From Echinicola rosea (GTDB lineage: Bacteria; Bacteroidota; Bacteroidia; Cytophagales; Cyclobacteriaceae), in assembly GCF_005281475.1 (NCBI RefSeq), contig NZ_CP040106.1, positions 2,632,501-2,696,500 on the forward strand: a DNA stretch of 64,000 nucleotides, in the 5' to 3' direction. Within the stretch, counting starts at the first letter, position 1, and each line of letters begins with the position of its first letter. Below, piece after piece: positions 27,474-38,548 of this stretch. The notes under the pieces are model-generated. The model was not told the origin of the DNA and searched no databases. It worked only from the letters and a program-made list of their open reading frames with translations. The position numbers and the translations under genes were made by a program.

Positions 27474-29636
27474 ATGGCAACTTTACGACAACAATCATTA
27501 ATGATGGTGCAATCAAGAGAAAATGTAGCTTTTGAAGCACCTTCTAGTAAAATTTCCGACTACTTTGGTTCTGAAGTGTTCGGGTTATCCAAAATGAAAG
27601 ACGCTTTGGCTCCATCTGTCTATAAAAAGGTGAGCGAAGCGATCGAAAAAGGATCAAAAATAGACACCTCTAGCGCAGAAGAAGTAGCTACCGCGGCGAA
27701 AGCATGGGCGCTGTCCAAAGGGGTGACCCACTACACGCACTGGTTCCAACCACTCACTGGCTCTACAGCTGAAAAACACGATACCTTCTTTGATGCACAC
27801 GCAAAGATCGAAAGATTTAAAGGTTCAGCATTGGTACAGCAAGAACCAGATGCATCCTCTTTTCCTAATGGTGGTATAAGAACAACATTTGAAGCAAGAG
27901 GATATACTGCATGGGATCCAAGTTCTCCGATGTTTATCTTTGAGAACACACTGTGCATTCCTACTATCTTTGTCTCTTACACTGGAGAGGCATTGGATTA
28001 TAAAACACCTTTGTTAAAGTCTGTTGAGGCAGTAAGTGCTGCTGCCACTCCTATCTGTCAGTTGTTTGACAGAAGTGTAAAGAAAGTAAACCCATCATTG
28101 GGTGTAGAGCAAGAGTATTTTGTGATCGATAAGGCACTTTATGCTTCTCGACCTGACTTGGTAATGGCTGGAAGGACTGTTTTTGGTCACAATCCTGCCA
28201 GGGGACAGCAGTTGGATGATCACTATTTTGGTTCTATCCCAAGTAGGGTGAAAGCCTTCATGAAGCACTTCGAAATTGAAGCTTTGAAATTGGGTATCCC
28301 TGTTTCTACTCGTCACAATGAAGTGGCTCCAGGTCAATTTGAAGTAGCGCCGGTATTCGAAGAAATCAATAAAGCCACCGACCACAACCAGTTGTTGATG
28401 GATCTGATGGATAAAGTAGCGGATCAGCACCACCTAAAAGTATTGTTTCATGAGAAGCCATTTGCTGGACTAAACGGTAGTGGTAAGCACAACAACTGGT
28501 CATTGATCACCGACAGTGGTGTAAACTTGTTCCAGCCTAGCAATTCAGCAAGGGAAAACCTTCAGTTTTTGACCTTCTTGGTGGCTACGGTCAAGGCAGT
28601 ACATGACCATGCTGACATTCTAAGGGCTAGTATTGCTTCTGCAGGAAACGATTTCCGTCTAGGAGCCAATGAGGCACCTCCTGCAATTATTTCTGTCTTC
28701 TTGGGTTCTACCCTTACCACGGTATTGGATGAGCTTGAGAAAAATGGAAATATCAAGATCGAGAAAGGTGATAATATGTACATGAAGTTGGGGATCAGCA
28801 AGATTCCTGAAATCATCCTCGACAACACTGACAGAAACAGAACTTCTCCATTTGCATTCACCGGAAACAAATTTGAATTTAGAGCTGTAGGTTCTTCTTC
28901 AAACGTAGCTGGGCCAATGACCGCCTTGAATGTGATCGCTGCAGATACCCTAAGGTTGATGTACAAAGACATCCAAGCAGAAATCGAAGGAGGTAAAGAG
29001 AAGAAAATCGCCATCGTTAATGTATTGAGAAAATACATCAAGGATAGCAAAAAAGTACGGTTTGAAGGAGATGGTTACTCAGAAGAGTGGGAAAAAGAGG
29101 CCGAAAAAAGAGGACTTTCCAATTTGAAGAGCACCCCGTTTGCACTTGATGTATTGGTGGCAAAAGCGACTTCAGAGTTGTATGAGAAGCATAGCGTAAT
29201 GAATGTTACGGAGCTTCATGCAAGACATGAAATTCGTCTTGAAAACTACATCATGAAAGTGCAGATTGAGTCAAGAGTGATGGGAGACCTTGCCTTGAAC
29301 CATGTGATTCCTACAGCTATTCAGTATCAAACTAAGCTGATAGAAAATGCCAATGGACTTAAGAGTCTTGGATTGGACTCCAAAGCGGCTATTGATACGA
29401 TCAATGAAATCAGCAAGCACATCGAGGCCATCAAAGAAAATGTTTCTGCAATGATCGATGCGAGACGAAGGCTGAACAAAGAAGAAGACATCGCTAAGAG
29501 AGCCAAAGGCTACAGTACAGATGTAAAAGATGCTTTCTTTGAAAAAATCAGGTACTCAGTAGATAAGCTAGAACTATATGTGGACGATGAGTTCTGGCCA
29601 CTGGTAAAATACAGAGAAATGTTGTTCTTGAGATAA
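27474..29636 (+). CDS. glnN: Type III glutamine synthetase
   Basis: Large glutamine synthetase typical of Bacteroidota and cyanobacteria; makes glutamine from glutamate, ammonia and ATP in the cytoplasm. The length of 720 distinguishes it from type I (about 470). Type III features: THYTHWFQPLTGSTAEKHD (about 84-102), GVEQEYFVID (about 204-213), FEAPFAGLNGSG-like block ending in NGSGKHNNWSL (about 336-346), and RNRTSPFAFTGNKFEFRA (about 452-469). Codon use is smooth and highly expressed in style. Monocistronic, with a strong terminator after it. No glutamate synthase or PII gene is adjacent. Confidence 0.95.
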   Translation: MATLRQQSLMMVQSRENVAFEAPSSKISDYFGSEVFGLSKMKDALAPSVYKKVSEAIEKGSKIDTSSAEEVATAAKAWALSKGVTHYTHWFQPLTGSTAEKHDTFFDAHAKIERFKGSALVQQEPDASSFPNGGIRTTFEARGYTAWDPSSPMFIFENTLCIPTIFVSYTGEALDYKTPLLKSVEAVSAAATPICQLFDRSVKKVNPSLGVEQEYFVIDKALYASRPDLVMAGRTVFGHNPARGQQLDDHYFGSIPSRVKAFMKHFEIEALKLGIPVSTRHNEVAPGQFEVAPVFEEINKATDHNQLLMDLMDKVADQHHLKVLFHEKPFAGLNGSGKHNNWSLITDSGVNLFQPSNSARENLQFLTFLVATVKAVHDHADILRASIASAGNDFRLGANEAPPAIISVFLGSTLTTVLDELEKNGNIKIEKGDNMYMKLGISKIPEIILDNTDRNRTSPFAFTGNKFEFRAVGSSSNVAGPMTALNVIAADTLRLMYKDIQAEIEGGKEKKIAIVNVLRKYIKDSKKVRFEGDGYSEEWEKEAEKRGLSNLKSTPFALDVLVAKATSELYEKHSVMNVTELHARHEIRLENYIMKVQIESRVMGDLALNHVIPTAIQYQTKLIENANGLKSLGLDSKAAIDTINEISKHIEAIKENVSAMIDARRRLNKEEDIAKRAKGYSTDVKDAFFEKIRYSVDKLELYVDDEFWPLVKYREMLFLR

Positions 29637-29659
29637 TCAAGGTTCGACAGAAGTCAATC

Positions 29660-29687
29660 AAAAGCCGGGTTTATTCCCGGCTTTTTT
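29660..29687 (+). terminator. Terminator after glutamine synthetase
   Basis: 10-bp arms AAAAGCCGGG (29660-29669) and CCCGGCTTTT (29676-29685) with a 6-nt loop and trailing T. It touches the stop of the convergent creatininase-family gene and may serve both strands. Confidence 0.88.
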
Positions 29688-30450
29688 ATTTGTACGGGTC
29701 GTACTGGTTTAGTTCAGCCAGTTCTATGAAAAGTTTGCTGATTTTTTCAGTGAGGTCTTTGAAGTAGCGCTGGCCTTTTTCGGATGATGCCTTTTTGGGG
29801 TTTCCTATTCCGGTGTCTTTGGTGACCCTGGACCATTTTCGCTCAGACCAAGCCCAGCCTTCCCTGATGCCTTCTACCAGTGATTCACGCTCTTCACCTT
29901 CTCCTGCTTCCTCAAGTGAGCGAACCAGATGGGGCTGTAAGTGCATGATCAAGCTGGTTTCCATTTCATCAGCATGATCGCCGTCCATTTCGAAATATTT
30001 TTTCTTGTCCAATGCCTTAAACCAATTACAGCTTGAAAAAAACATGTCCGGAAATTTCAATCCCAGTTCCCGGAGGATCGTTTTAAAATCATTGCCTCCA
30101 TGGCTGTTTAGAATGAGCAGTTTTCTGACTTTTTGACGGTGGAGGACTTCTACGAGGTCATTTACGATGGCCAGCTGAGTGCTGGGATTAAGGTTCATGT
30201 CCAAAAAGATATCTGCCTGTCCAGTATTGACTCCAAAGGGTATGGTCGGCAGCACCGTGAGGTGCGCGCCTGCTTCATAGGCTATGCGCCCGGCTTCTGC
30301 AGCAATGGCTTCTGCTTCATAATTATCGGTTCCATACGGTAAGTGGTAGTTGTGTGCTTCTGTGGCTCCCCAAGGAAGAATAGCAAGGTCAATATTGGCA
30401 TGCTTTAGGTCTTTCCAGTTGGACTCAGCCAGGATATATGGTCTCATCAT
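29686..30450 (-). CDS. Creatininase-family amidohydrolase
   Basis: Metal-dependent amidohydrolase fold. Family motifs: WGATEAHNYHLPYGTDNY (about 26-43, metal ligands Glu, His, Asp), NSHGGNDF (about 112-119) and DHADEMETS (about 156-164). The start at 30450 (tandem ATG, MMRPYILAESNW) gives 254 residues, the family length; an upstream ATG at 30486 adds twelve residues with no family match. Relatives hydrolyse creatinine, formamides in cofactor synthesis, or mycofactocin intermediates. None of those pathways is nearby, so the substrate is open. Confidence 0.85.
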   Translation of the reverse strand: MMRPYILAESNWKDLKHANIDLAILPWGATEAHNYHLPYGTDNYEAEAIAAEAGRIAYEAGAHLTVLPTIPFGVNTGQADIFLDMNLNPSTQLAIVNDLVEVLHRQKVRKLLILNSHGGNDFKTILRELGLKFPDMFFSSCNWFKALDKKKYFEMDGDHADEMETSLIMHLQPHLVRSLEEAGEGEERESLVEGIREGWAWSERKWSRVTKDTGIGNPKKASSEKGQRYFKDLTEKISKLFIELAELNQYDPYK

Positions 30451-30777
30451 GTTATTATGGTTTAGTGTTAATTGATTGATCTCCATTCATATTTGGGCAA
30501 TTCTGATAGGGTATGCCTGTTACGGTAGGCTATCAGGTTATGAAACAGAAAGCTCGAACATGCTTCCCTAAACCATGTTAATAATATAATAAATTCCACT
30601 TGTTTTTATATCCTGAATCTCCTGCTTTTTTATGAGTGGCAGGTAAAATGATCGGGATTTGCGACTGTAAATGTTTTGTAAATGATTAAATCTTTTTTAA
30701 AATTTTTAATTATAGATTATAAGTTGTACTTTTATTTATGAAAATATACAGTTGCTATATTCTTAACTTAGCTTAAA
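30451..30777. other. Gene-free stretch between creatininase-family gene and fucosidase
   Basis: About 330 nt, AT-rich, holding the divergent control regions of two genes. One bulged hairpin is visible at 30503-30536 (CTGATAG pairing with CTATCAG, with an inner GCCT/AGG stem). No ORF or RNA gene recognised. Confidence 0.5.
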
Positions 30778-32217
30778 ATGAGGAGAAAAATACTGAGGTT
30801 ATTAGGTGCATTGGCTGTTTTCGGCGCAGCTCACGGAGCAGTGGCGCAGGAAGATAACTTACACCGGCAGTCCAGTGTTTATGAAGCTCCGAGAGACCCC
30901 GCGGTCATTGCCAAGCTAGAAAAGTGGAAAGATCTCAAGTTTGGCATGATCGTCCATTGGGGAGTGTATGCTGTTCCTGGAATGATCGAATCATGGGCAC
31001 TTTGTTCGGAAGACTGGATCAATCGGGACAGTACCGTTGCCTATTCTGATTTTAAGGAATGGTACTGGGGCTTGAAGGATGAGTTTAATCCAGTGGCTTT
31101 TGATCCCGATCAATGGGCAGACGCAGCTGATGCAGCAGGGATGAAGTACTTGGTTTTTACGACCAAGCATCACGATGGCTTCAATATGTTTGATACACAG
31201 CAGACCGATTATAAGATTACAGATGGTCCCTTTAAGGATCATCCTAAGGCGAATGTGGCGAAGTATGTTTTTGAAGCGTTCCGTAAAAAAGACTTTATGA
31301 TCGGTGCGTATTTTTCCAAACCTGACTGGCATTCACAGTATTATTGGTGGGATAAGTATGCGACTGCTGATAGAAATAACAATTACGACATCCGCAAGAA
31401 TGAGTGGAGATGGAATAAATTCAAGGAATACACCTTTAACCAGATCAGTGAGCTGATGCATGATTATGGTAGTGTGGATATTCTTTGGCTAGATGGTGGC
31501 TGGGTAAGGCCTTTGGAGACCGTAAATGACGAAGTACGAGCATGGGGAGCAAGGATACCTGAATGGAGCCAGGATATCGATATGCCAAAAATAGCAAAAA
31601 TGGCACGGAAGGCCCAACCTGGGATTTTAATGGTGGATAGAACTGTACATGGTCCATATGAAAATTACCAGACACCTGAGCAAAGTATTCCAGAAGAGCA
31701 GATGGATGTGCCTTGGGAGGCTTGTATGACACTCGGGCACGCTTGGGGATATCATGAACATCAAAATTATAAGTCTGTCAATAAAGTTGTTCATACATTG
31801 GCAGAAGTCGTGGCCAAGGGAGGAAGCTTGTTGTTAGGGGTAGGGCCTACACCTAAAGGCCTGCTTACTGATGAAGATGTCAATCGACTTATAGGCATAG
31901 GAGAATGGCTCGATGTAAATGGAGAAGCCATCTATGGTACCAGGACGGTGGAGTATTACCAGGACGATAATGTATATTTTACCCAAGACAAAGGAGGAAA
32001 AAAGTATGCAATTGTGCTCATAGAGGAAGGAATGGAGGTGCCAAATACTGTATCGTGGGCAATTGAGCAAGATGTAAGTGGTAAAAAAGTGAAGCTGTTA
32101 GAAGGAAATATATCATTGCGAATAGCGAAAACAGCTGGTCAGGTGGTGGTGACTATTCCGGAGAAAATTAGAAAAGACATTAAGCAAAAAGACGCTATCG
32201 TCTTTGCCTTTCAGTAG
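30778..32217 (+). CDS. Alpha-L-fucosidase, GH29
   Basis: Exported glycoside hydrolase that removes alpha-linked L-fucose. Signal peptide at 1-23 (ends GAVAQ). The catalytic barrel begins KFGMIVHWGVYAVPG (about 53-67), with TTKHHDGFNMFDT (about 131-143) as the typical fucosidase block, and the likely nucleophile Asp in VDILWLDGGW (about 234-243). The beta-sandwich end is short. The length of 479 is normal. No SusC/SusD pair, sulfatase or other glycosidase is nearby, so it is not part of an obvious polysaccharide utilisation locus. A terminator follows. Confidence 0.92.
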   Translation: MRRKILRLLGALAVFGAAHGAVAQEDNLHRQSSVYEAPRDPAVIAKLEKWKDLKFGMIVHWGVYAVPGMIESWALCSEDWINRDSTVAYSDFKEWYWGLKDEFNPVAFDPDQWADAADAAGMKYLVFTTKHHDGFNMFDTQQTDYKITDGPFKDHPKANVAKYVFEAFRKKDFMIGAYFSKPDWHSQYYWWDKYATADRNNNYDIRKNEWRWNKFKEYTFNQISELMHDYGSVDILWLDGGWVRPLETVNDEVRAWGARIPEWSQDIDMPKIAKMARKAQPGILMVDRTVHGPYENYQTPEQSIPEEQMDVPWEACMTLGHAWGYHEHQNYKSVNKVVHTLAEVVAKGGSLLLGVGPTPKGLLTDEDVNRLIGIGEWLDVNGEAIYGTRTVEYYQDDNVYFTQDKGGKKYAIVLIEEGMEVPNTVSWAIEQDVSGKKVKLLEGNISLRIAKTAGQVVVTIPEKIRKDIKQKDAIVFAFQ

Positions 32218-32240
32218 GCTGAAAAATATTTATTAGGGTC

Positions 32241-32278
32241 AAAGCCTGGGGGGAAGGATTCCCTTCGGGCTTTTTTTT
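32241..32278 (+). terminator. Terminator after the fucosidase gene
   Basis: Hairpin with outer AAAGCC/GGGCTTT and inner GAAGG/CCTTC pairing, followed by eight T. It lies 23 nt past the stop. Confidence 0.75.
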
Positions 32279-32364
32279 GGGCTTTGATTTACAAGTTACG
32301 TGAGTGCTTTGGCTTATTTTTTGTCTTGAAAGTAAATGGGCTCGTAATTGCAGATTTCAAGCCT

Positions 32365-32372
32365 TATCTTCG
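32365..32372 (+). promoter_or_regulatory. Candidate -7 box for rfbA
   Basis: TATCTTCG lies 25 nt before the ATG at 32398, inside the longer in-frame reading that starts at 32284. Supports the shorter protein. A TTG at 32348-32350 is too close to be a normal -33 box. Confidence 0.35.
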
Positions 32373-32397
32373 TAAACAAAATAGAACGTTTTTTACT

Positions 32398-33255
32398 ATG
32401 AAAGGTATAATTTTAGCCGGTGGTTCCGGTACACGACTATATCCATTGACCATTGCAGTAAGTAAGCAACTCATGCCTGTTTATGATAAGCCGATGATCT
32501 ATTATCCTTTGTCTGTATTGATGATGGCAGGGATCAGGGAAATCCTGATTATCACCACACCGGAAGACTCAGATGCCTTTAAAAAATTATTGGGTGACGG
32601 TTCCCATTTGGGCTGTGAGTTTTCTTTTGCCATTCAGCCAAAACCAGAAGGACTAGCACAGGCATTTGTAATAGGCGAGGAGTTCATTGGGGACGATAAG
32701 GTGGCTTTGATCCTTGGGGATAATATATTTTATGGTTCCGGCCTTCAGGAGACATTGCTCAAACATACCGATCCAGAAGGAGGGGTGGTTTTTGCTTATC
32801 ATGTGAATGATCCACAGCGCTATGGGGTAGTGGAATTTGATAAGGACAAGAAGGCCATCAGCATAGAAGAGAAACCACAAGCGCCTAAGTCCAATTTTGC
32901 TGTTCCAGGGCTGTATTTTTATGACAATCGCGTAGTGGAGATCGCTAAGCAGATTGAGCCCAGTGCTCGGGGCGAATTGGAGATTACCGATGTTAATAAT
33001 GTTTACTTGAAAGAAGGAAACCTGAGTGTAGGTATCCTTAGTCGAGGAACGGCTTGGCTGGATACCGGTACCCACCAATCCCTGCAGCAGGCTGGCCAAT
33101 TTGTGGAAGTAATAGAAGAACGGCAAGGGCTCAAGATTGGTTGTGTGGAGGAAGTGGCCTATCACAAGGGCTACATCAATAAACAGCAACTGCTCCAGCA
33201 AGCCGAAAAACTCGGAAAGAGCGGATATGGTACTTATCTGAAAAGGATTGTTTAA
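32398..33255 (+). CDS. rfbA: Glucose-1-phosphate thymidylyltransferase
   Basis: First enzyme of dTDP-sugar synthesis: joins dTTP and glucose-1-phosphate. Hallmarks: nucleotide loop [15 protein letters not shown] (residues 3-17), [16 protein letters not shown] (about 22-37), [11 protein letters not shown] (about 108-118) and [13 protein letters not shown] (about 219-231). The start at 32398 gives 285 residues, the family size; the 38 extra residues of the longer reading have no counterpart. It stands alone, about 32 kb from rfbB at the window start; rfbC and rfbD are not in the window. Confidence 0.95.
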   Translation: MKGIILAGGSGTRLYPLTIAVSKQLMPVYDKPMIYYPLSVLMMAGIREILIITTPEDSDAFKKLLGDGSHLGCEFSFAIQPKPEGLAQAFVIGEEFIGDDKVALILGDNIFYGSGLQETLLKHTDPEGGVVFAYHVNDPQRYGVVEFDKDKKAISIEEKPQAPKSNFAVPGLYFYDNRVVEIAKQIEPSARGELEITDVNNVYLKEGNLSVGILSRGTAWLDTGTHQSLQQAGQFVEVIEERQGLKIGCVEEVAYHKGYINKQQLLQQAEKLGKSGYGTYLKRIV

Positions 33256-33280
33256 TGGGTTTAATCCAAGCCCTTATGAG

Positions 33281-34009
33281 CTATTTTTTGAACCATTTCT
33301 CCCAGAAAGGGAAAGGTGATAGGTAGCGTTTTACGAAAAATTGTCCCTGCATCAACATGTCGTTGGTTTTGTTGCTTCCCGCATTTCCATCCAGTTCATC
33401 GGATAGTGTGGCAAAGAGACTGGCTTCAAAACCCACGTCCCAGTTTGGACCAAAAGCCACACTTCCCCCAAGCCTTACCGGTAGGTATAATGCAGTGGGA
33501 GTGGATTCTATGACGGTGATTTCTGTTTCATTAGGATAAGCATAAGCCTGTTTTTCTGGAATAGCCATGAACCCCAGGCCAATTCCTGCGTAGCCATTTA
33601 CGCGGAAGCGTTCGATATGGGTTTCGTAGGGAAGGAAATAAAATTCGGGCATAAAGTCAATATAAACCGCATCGCCGGTAAAGGCATAGGCCTTGTTTTC
33701 CTCTCCCCATTCATAGGCCCTTTCTGCCACATATTCCATGTTGCTACTGACATGCTGATAGCCTGCGGAAAGCCTTAGGTTGATTCTTCGATTGATTTTC
33801 TTTGCCGCAGACAACGTTACCGAACCAAATATAGGGAAGTCCAATTTCCTGTACGGCCCTCCATTGTCGGAGTACATGGATGCAGGCCCGCCTGCTAATG
33901 TCAAGGTATATACGCGCGGAATACTTTCTTTATAAAAATTCTGGGCAGGCAAGGTACCTGCAATGACCAAGGTGAAGAGTGAGGTGATAAGTAAGTGTTT
34001 AGCAGCCAT
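33281..34009 (-). CDS. Outer-membrane beta-barrel protein of unknown role
   Basis: Exported protein of 242 residues: signal peptide at 1-22 (ends TLPAQ), then alternating strands with aromatic girdles (SAGYQHVSSNMEYVAERAYE, GYAGIGLGFMAIPEKQAY, LPVRLGGSVAFG). It resembles small OmpW/OmpA-barrel-type proteins without the peptidoglycan-binding domain. No family could be fixed by eye. Convergent with rfbA, 25 nt apart. Confidence 0.7.
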   Translation of the reverse strand: MAAKHLLITSLFTLVIAGTLPAQNFYKESIPRVYTLTLAGGPASMYSDNGGPYRKLDFPIFGSVTLSAAKKINRRINLRLSAGYQHVSSNMEYVAERAYEWGEENKAYAFTGDAVYIDFMPEFYFLPYETHIERFRVNGYAGIGLGFMAIPEKQAYAYPNETEITVIESTPTALYLPVRLGGSVAFGPNWDVGFEASLFATLSDELDGNAGSNKTNDMLMQGQFFVKRYLSPFPFWEKWFKK

Positions 34010-34385
34010 GCGATAAAGTGTTGGGTTTTGGGAAAGTTAGCAAATTTTAGTGTGACTCACATGCAAAACAAGTATTGTACCAAATTAAGCTTTGAGAAAT
34101 CTTATAGAAACCAATTGTATGGCCACATGCAAATGATAGATATGAGGAGTTTTTACTCACATAGGGGAATGGAACTACGGTTGGGCCCGAAGAATTTATG
34201 GGTAAAGGATCGACTGAAAAAACAGTTGCTTGATTGGTGCCCTGTCAGTTCTTTTATCTTGGTTTTTTTGATGGTAATTTAAGTAAGCCTGTTTATTGTT
34301 AGGGGATTTCTGTAAATTTTAAGTTCATTTCGAATTCAGGGATATTGCTTGGTGCATATTCAGAGTACTTTATAGTAATTAACAA
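34010..34385. other. Gene-free stretch
   Basis: About 375 nt, AT-rich, between the divergent barrel and VOC genes. A 95-codon frame exists on the plus strand (33995-34282), but it overlaps the barrel gene start, has no family likeness and odd composition. No RNA gene or strong hairpin seen. Confidence 0.4.
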
Positions 34386-34775
34386 ATGGGATTTATAAAA
34401 AGTGTGCATCACATTGCGATTATTTGTTCAGACTACAAGCGATCCAAGACATTTTATACGGAAATTTTAGGTTTGAAAGTGCTAAGGGAGGTGTATAGGG
34501 AAGAAAGGCAATCGTACAAGCTTGATTTGGGTGTAGAAGGACGGTATGTCATTGAGCTATTTTCGTTCCCCGCACCACCTGCAAGGGTAAGTAGGCCAGA
34601 AGCATGTGGCTTAAGGCATTTGGCATTTGAGGTGGAGGATATAGTGGCCGCCGTATGCGAGCTGGAGTCAAATCACGTGGCGGTTAAGGAGATTAGGATG
34701 GATGAATTTACAGGTAAACGATTTGCCTTTTTTCAGGATCCCGATGGTTTACCAATAGAACTATACGAAGGCTAG
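34386..34775 (+). CDS. VOC-family protein, YaeR/SMU1112c-like
   Basis: Vicinal-oxygen-chelate (glyoxalase-fold) protein of 129 residues made of two beta-alpha-beta-beta-beta units. Metal-ligand positions are visible: His in VHHIAII (about residue 8), Glu in YVIELFSFP (about 58), His in LRHLAFEVED (about 79) and Glu in PIELYEG at the end. The spacing and ends match the YaeR subgroup rather than true glyoxalase I. Reaction unknown. The last codon overlaps corA by 4 nt on the opposite strand. Confidence 0.85.
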   Translation: MGFIKSVHHIAIICSDYKRSKTFYTEILGLKVLREVYREERQSYKLDLGVEGRYVIELFSFPAPPARVSRPEACGLRHLAFEVEDIVAAVCELESNHVAVKEIRMDEFTGKRFAFFQDPDGLPIELYEG

Positions 34776-35794
34776 AACCATTTTTTTTGTTTAAAGTACC
34801 TGATCATAAAAACTGATATAAGGATGAAAATTACCCAGAGCACGGGGTAGCTATACTTCCATTCCAATTCAGGCATGACCTGAAAATTCATCCCATAAAT
34901 ACCAGCGATAAACGTCAAAGGAATAAAAATAGTCGCTATGATGGTGAGGGTTTTCATGACCTCATTTTGCTTGATGCTGAGCTGTGTCATGTAAAGTTCT
35001 GCTAAATTACTCATGGTCTCCCGCTGAAGCTCTAGACCTTCCAGTATTTCGATGGTGTGTTCGTAGATGTCATTTATATAGGTAAGGTTTTTTCGTTTTG
35101 TCAGTGGATGTTCTGATTTTTTCCAAACAGAGATCAGTTCTCGCGTCGGCCAGATATTACTTCTTATTTTCCGGAGCATCTTTCGCTGTTGGTGAAGGGT
35201 GTTTAGGTTTACATTGGGTTTATTCTGTAAGATTTGGTCATCATATTTTTCCACGGTGTCGCTGATCATTTCGAGTATGTCAAAATATTCATCAATAATA
35301 GCATCCACTAATGTATAAGTGAAATAATCGGGTCCCAACTTCCTCATTTTCCCTTTGGGGTTTTCTAGCCTGATGCGGATGTTGTCAAAAATGTCCTGCG
35401 CGGTTTCTTGGAATGATAAGATATAATTTGGGCCAAAGAGGATGCTGACCTGCGCTGTTTGAATTTCTGAAAATTTGTTTTTCGAAAAGAGCATTTTGAC
35501 CAGAATAAAAATATGATCGTCAAACTCTTCGATTTTTGGCCTTTGGGAGGTGTTGGTGATGTCTTCGACAACGAGCGGGTGTATGGACAGCAGAGATGCA
35601 ATTTCTAGAATTAGATTTCTGTCTTGGATAGAGCTAATATTTAGCCAAAATTTTAGGTCTTTCCTTTCCAGAAATGGTTTTAATTCTTCGCAGTGCTGAA
35701 TAGGGTGTTTTTCTAAATGTTGCTCCCCAAAAGAGTAAAGCTCCAAGACAGGCTTAGGCATAAACGAATCTGATTTTTCATTCGTTTTTGACAT
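34772..35794 (-). CDS. corA: CorA-family magnesium/cobalt transporter
   Basis: Pentameric inner-membrane divalent-cation channel. A large cytoplasmic domain (about 1-270) is followed by two C-terminal transmembrane segments, and the first ends in the defining YGMN motif (IAGIYGMNF, about 301-309). The loop then holds MPELEWKYSYP. The C-terminus is short and basic (FKQKKW). The start at 35794 (MSKTNEKS) is preferred; 35812 is also possible and 35761 cannot be excluded. It overlaps the response-regulator gene by 17 nt, so both are probably co-transcribed. Confidence 0.92.
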   Translation of the reverse strand: MSKTNEKSDSFMPKPVLELYSFGEQHLEKHPIQHCEELKPFLERKDLKFWLNISSIQDRNLILEIASLLSIHPLVVEDITNTSQRPKIEEFDDHIFILVKMLFSKNKFSEIQTAQVSILFGPNYILSFQETAQDIFDNIRIRLENPKGKMRKLGPDYFTYTLVDAIIDEYFDILEMISDTVEKYDDQILQNKPNVNLNTLHQQRKMLRKIRSNIWPTRELISVWKKSEHPLTKRKNLTYINDIYEHTIEILEGLELQRETMSNLAELYMTQLSIKQNEVMKTLTIIATIFIPLTFIAGIYGMNFQVMPELEWKYSYPVLWVIFILISVFMIRYFKQKKWF

Positions 35795-36203
35795 ATTCGG
35801 GTAATATTTCAAATAATTTTTGATTGGTCAAAGGTTTCTCGATAAACCCTTTAACCGCCTCAAACGTTCTGGATTTTTTACGATCCTGATAATCAATGGA
35901 GCTTGACAGCATTAGGATAATGTCTTGCCTTTCGGGGCAGAGCATCTCATATTGGTCCAAAAAGTCCCAACCGTTCATAACTGGCATGTTGATGTCCAGA
36001 AAGATCAGTAGTTTCTTTTCATTATCCAACTTCCGGATTCTTTCAAGAGCATCTTTAGCTTCCAAAAACTCCGCCATCTCATCGCATAAATTGAGTCTTC
36101 CTAGTAATCTCTTGTTAATCAGGTTGTTGATAGGATCGTCATCTATTAAAACAATTGAATCAAATGCGAGCATCAACCGTGTCTTAAAATTTTCAAGTTC
36201 CAT
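35778..36203 (-). CDS. Stand-alone response regulator receiver protein
   Basis: Single CheY-like receiver domain of 141 residues with no output domain. Acidic pocket in VLIDDDPINN (about 18-27); phosphoacceptor Asp in IFLDINMPVMNGWDFL (about residue 70); the switch region LMLSSSI follows and the lysine lies in GFIEKPL (about 122). This subgroup, with INN after the acidic pocket, is common in Bacteroidota. No histidine kinase is adjacent. It overlaps corA, but a functional tie to magnesium is only a guess. Confidence 0.9.
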   Translation of the reverse strand: MELENFKTRLMLAFDSIVLIDDDPINNLINKRLLGRLNLCDEMAEFLEAKDALERIRKLDNEKKLLIFLDINMPVMNGWDFLDQYEMLCPERQDIILMLSSSIDYQDRKKSRTFEAVKGFIEKPLTNQKLFEILPEYVKNE

Positions 36204-36315
36204 TTTGCCAATTGGGAGTAAGATACGGATATATTTTAAGTTTCAAAAAATATTTTATCCTCTGTTTTTGCCTTTTTATTTGCGAATATTTACCTGTTTA
36301 ATAAGTTGGTAAACG

Positions 36316-36344
36316 AAAAAGAGGACATGATTCATGTCCTCTTT
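36316..36344 (-). terminator. Terminator after groL
   Basis: 13-bp arms (36318-36330 and 36332-36344, core GAGGACATGA/TCATGTCCTC). The A run at the left gives the U tract on the minus strand; 29 nt past the groL stop. Confidence 0.85.
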
Positions 36345-36373
36345 ATATTGTTCTTTTAAGAAATAAGGCTGAC

Positions 36374-38032
<1,659 letters not shown>

Positions 38033-38056
38033 TTAATAAACGATTAAAGCGAGTGA

Positions 38057-38335
38057 TTAAAGAATCGCAAAAATATCGGATTCTCTCATGATCAAATAAT
38101 CAGCCCCTTCTACCGAAAGTTCTGTACCGGCGTACTTGCCATACAATACAGTGTCTCCCACTTTGACAGTAAGTGGTTCATCTTTTTTACCGTTGCCTAC
38201 AGCTACGACAGTGCCTTTTTGAGGTTTCTCCTTGGCAGTGTCAGGAATGTAAAGTCCAGAAGCTGTTTTTTCTTCAGCAGCAGCAGGTTCTACCAGAACT
38301 CTGTCTGCAAGTGGTGTGATGTTCACTTTTGACAT
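38057..38335 (-). CDS. groS: Co-chaperonin GroES
   Basis: Seven-fold lid of the GroEL chamber. 92 residues, with [20 protein letters not shown] at the start (mobile loop about 16-30) and [15 protein letters not shown] near the end. First gene of the groS-groL operon. The control region lies in the 213 nt shared with the divergent gene at 38549. Confidence 0.98.
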   Translation of the reverse strand: MSKVNITPLADRVLVEPAAAEEKTASGLYIPDTAKEKPQKGTVVAVGNGKKDEPLTVKVGDTVLYGKYAGTELSVEGADYLIMRESDIFAIL

Positions 38336-38548
38336 AATAGTATTGATTTTATAAAGTTTGGTTCATTGATTCCTATTCCTTTCTATCATTTCTTGTGCCA
38401 ATGGATACGAGCTGTTTTTCTATGACATAAAGTCTTAAATACTACTTGTTTTGCGATATTTCAATATGGTGGAGATGTAGTTCATGACATTTTTACCTTT
38501 TGCTATTGTCATTTTTGTCAGTTTTTTGTTAAATTCTGATAAAAAAAC

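Noticed and set aside
33995..34282. 95-codon plus-strand frame
   Set aside because: Overlaps the start of the barrel gene on the other strand, odd composition rich in His/Cys/Met, no likely promoter.
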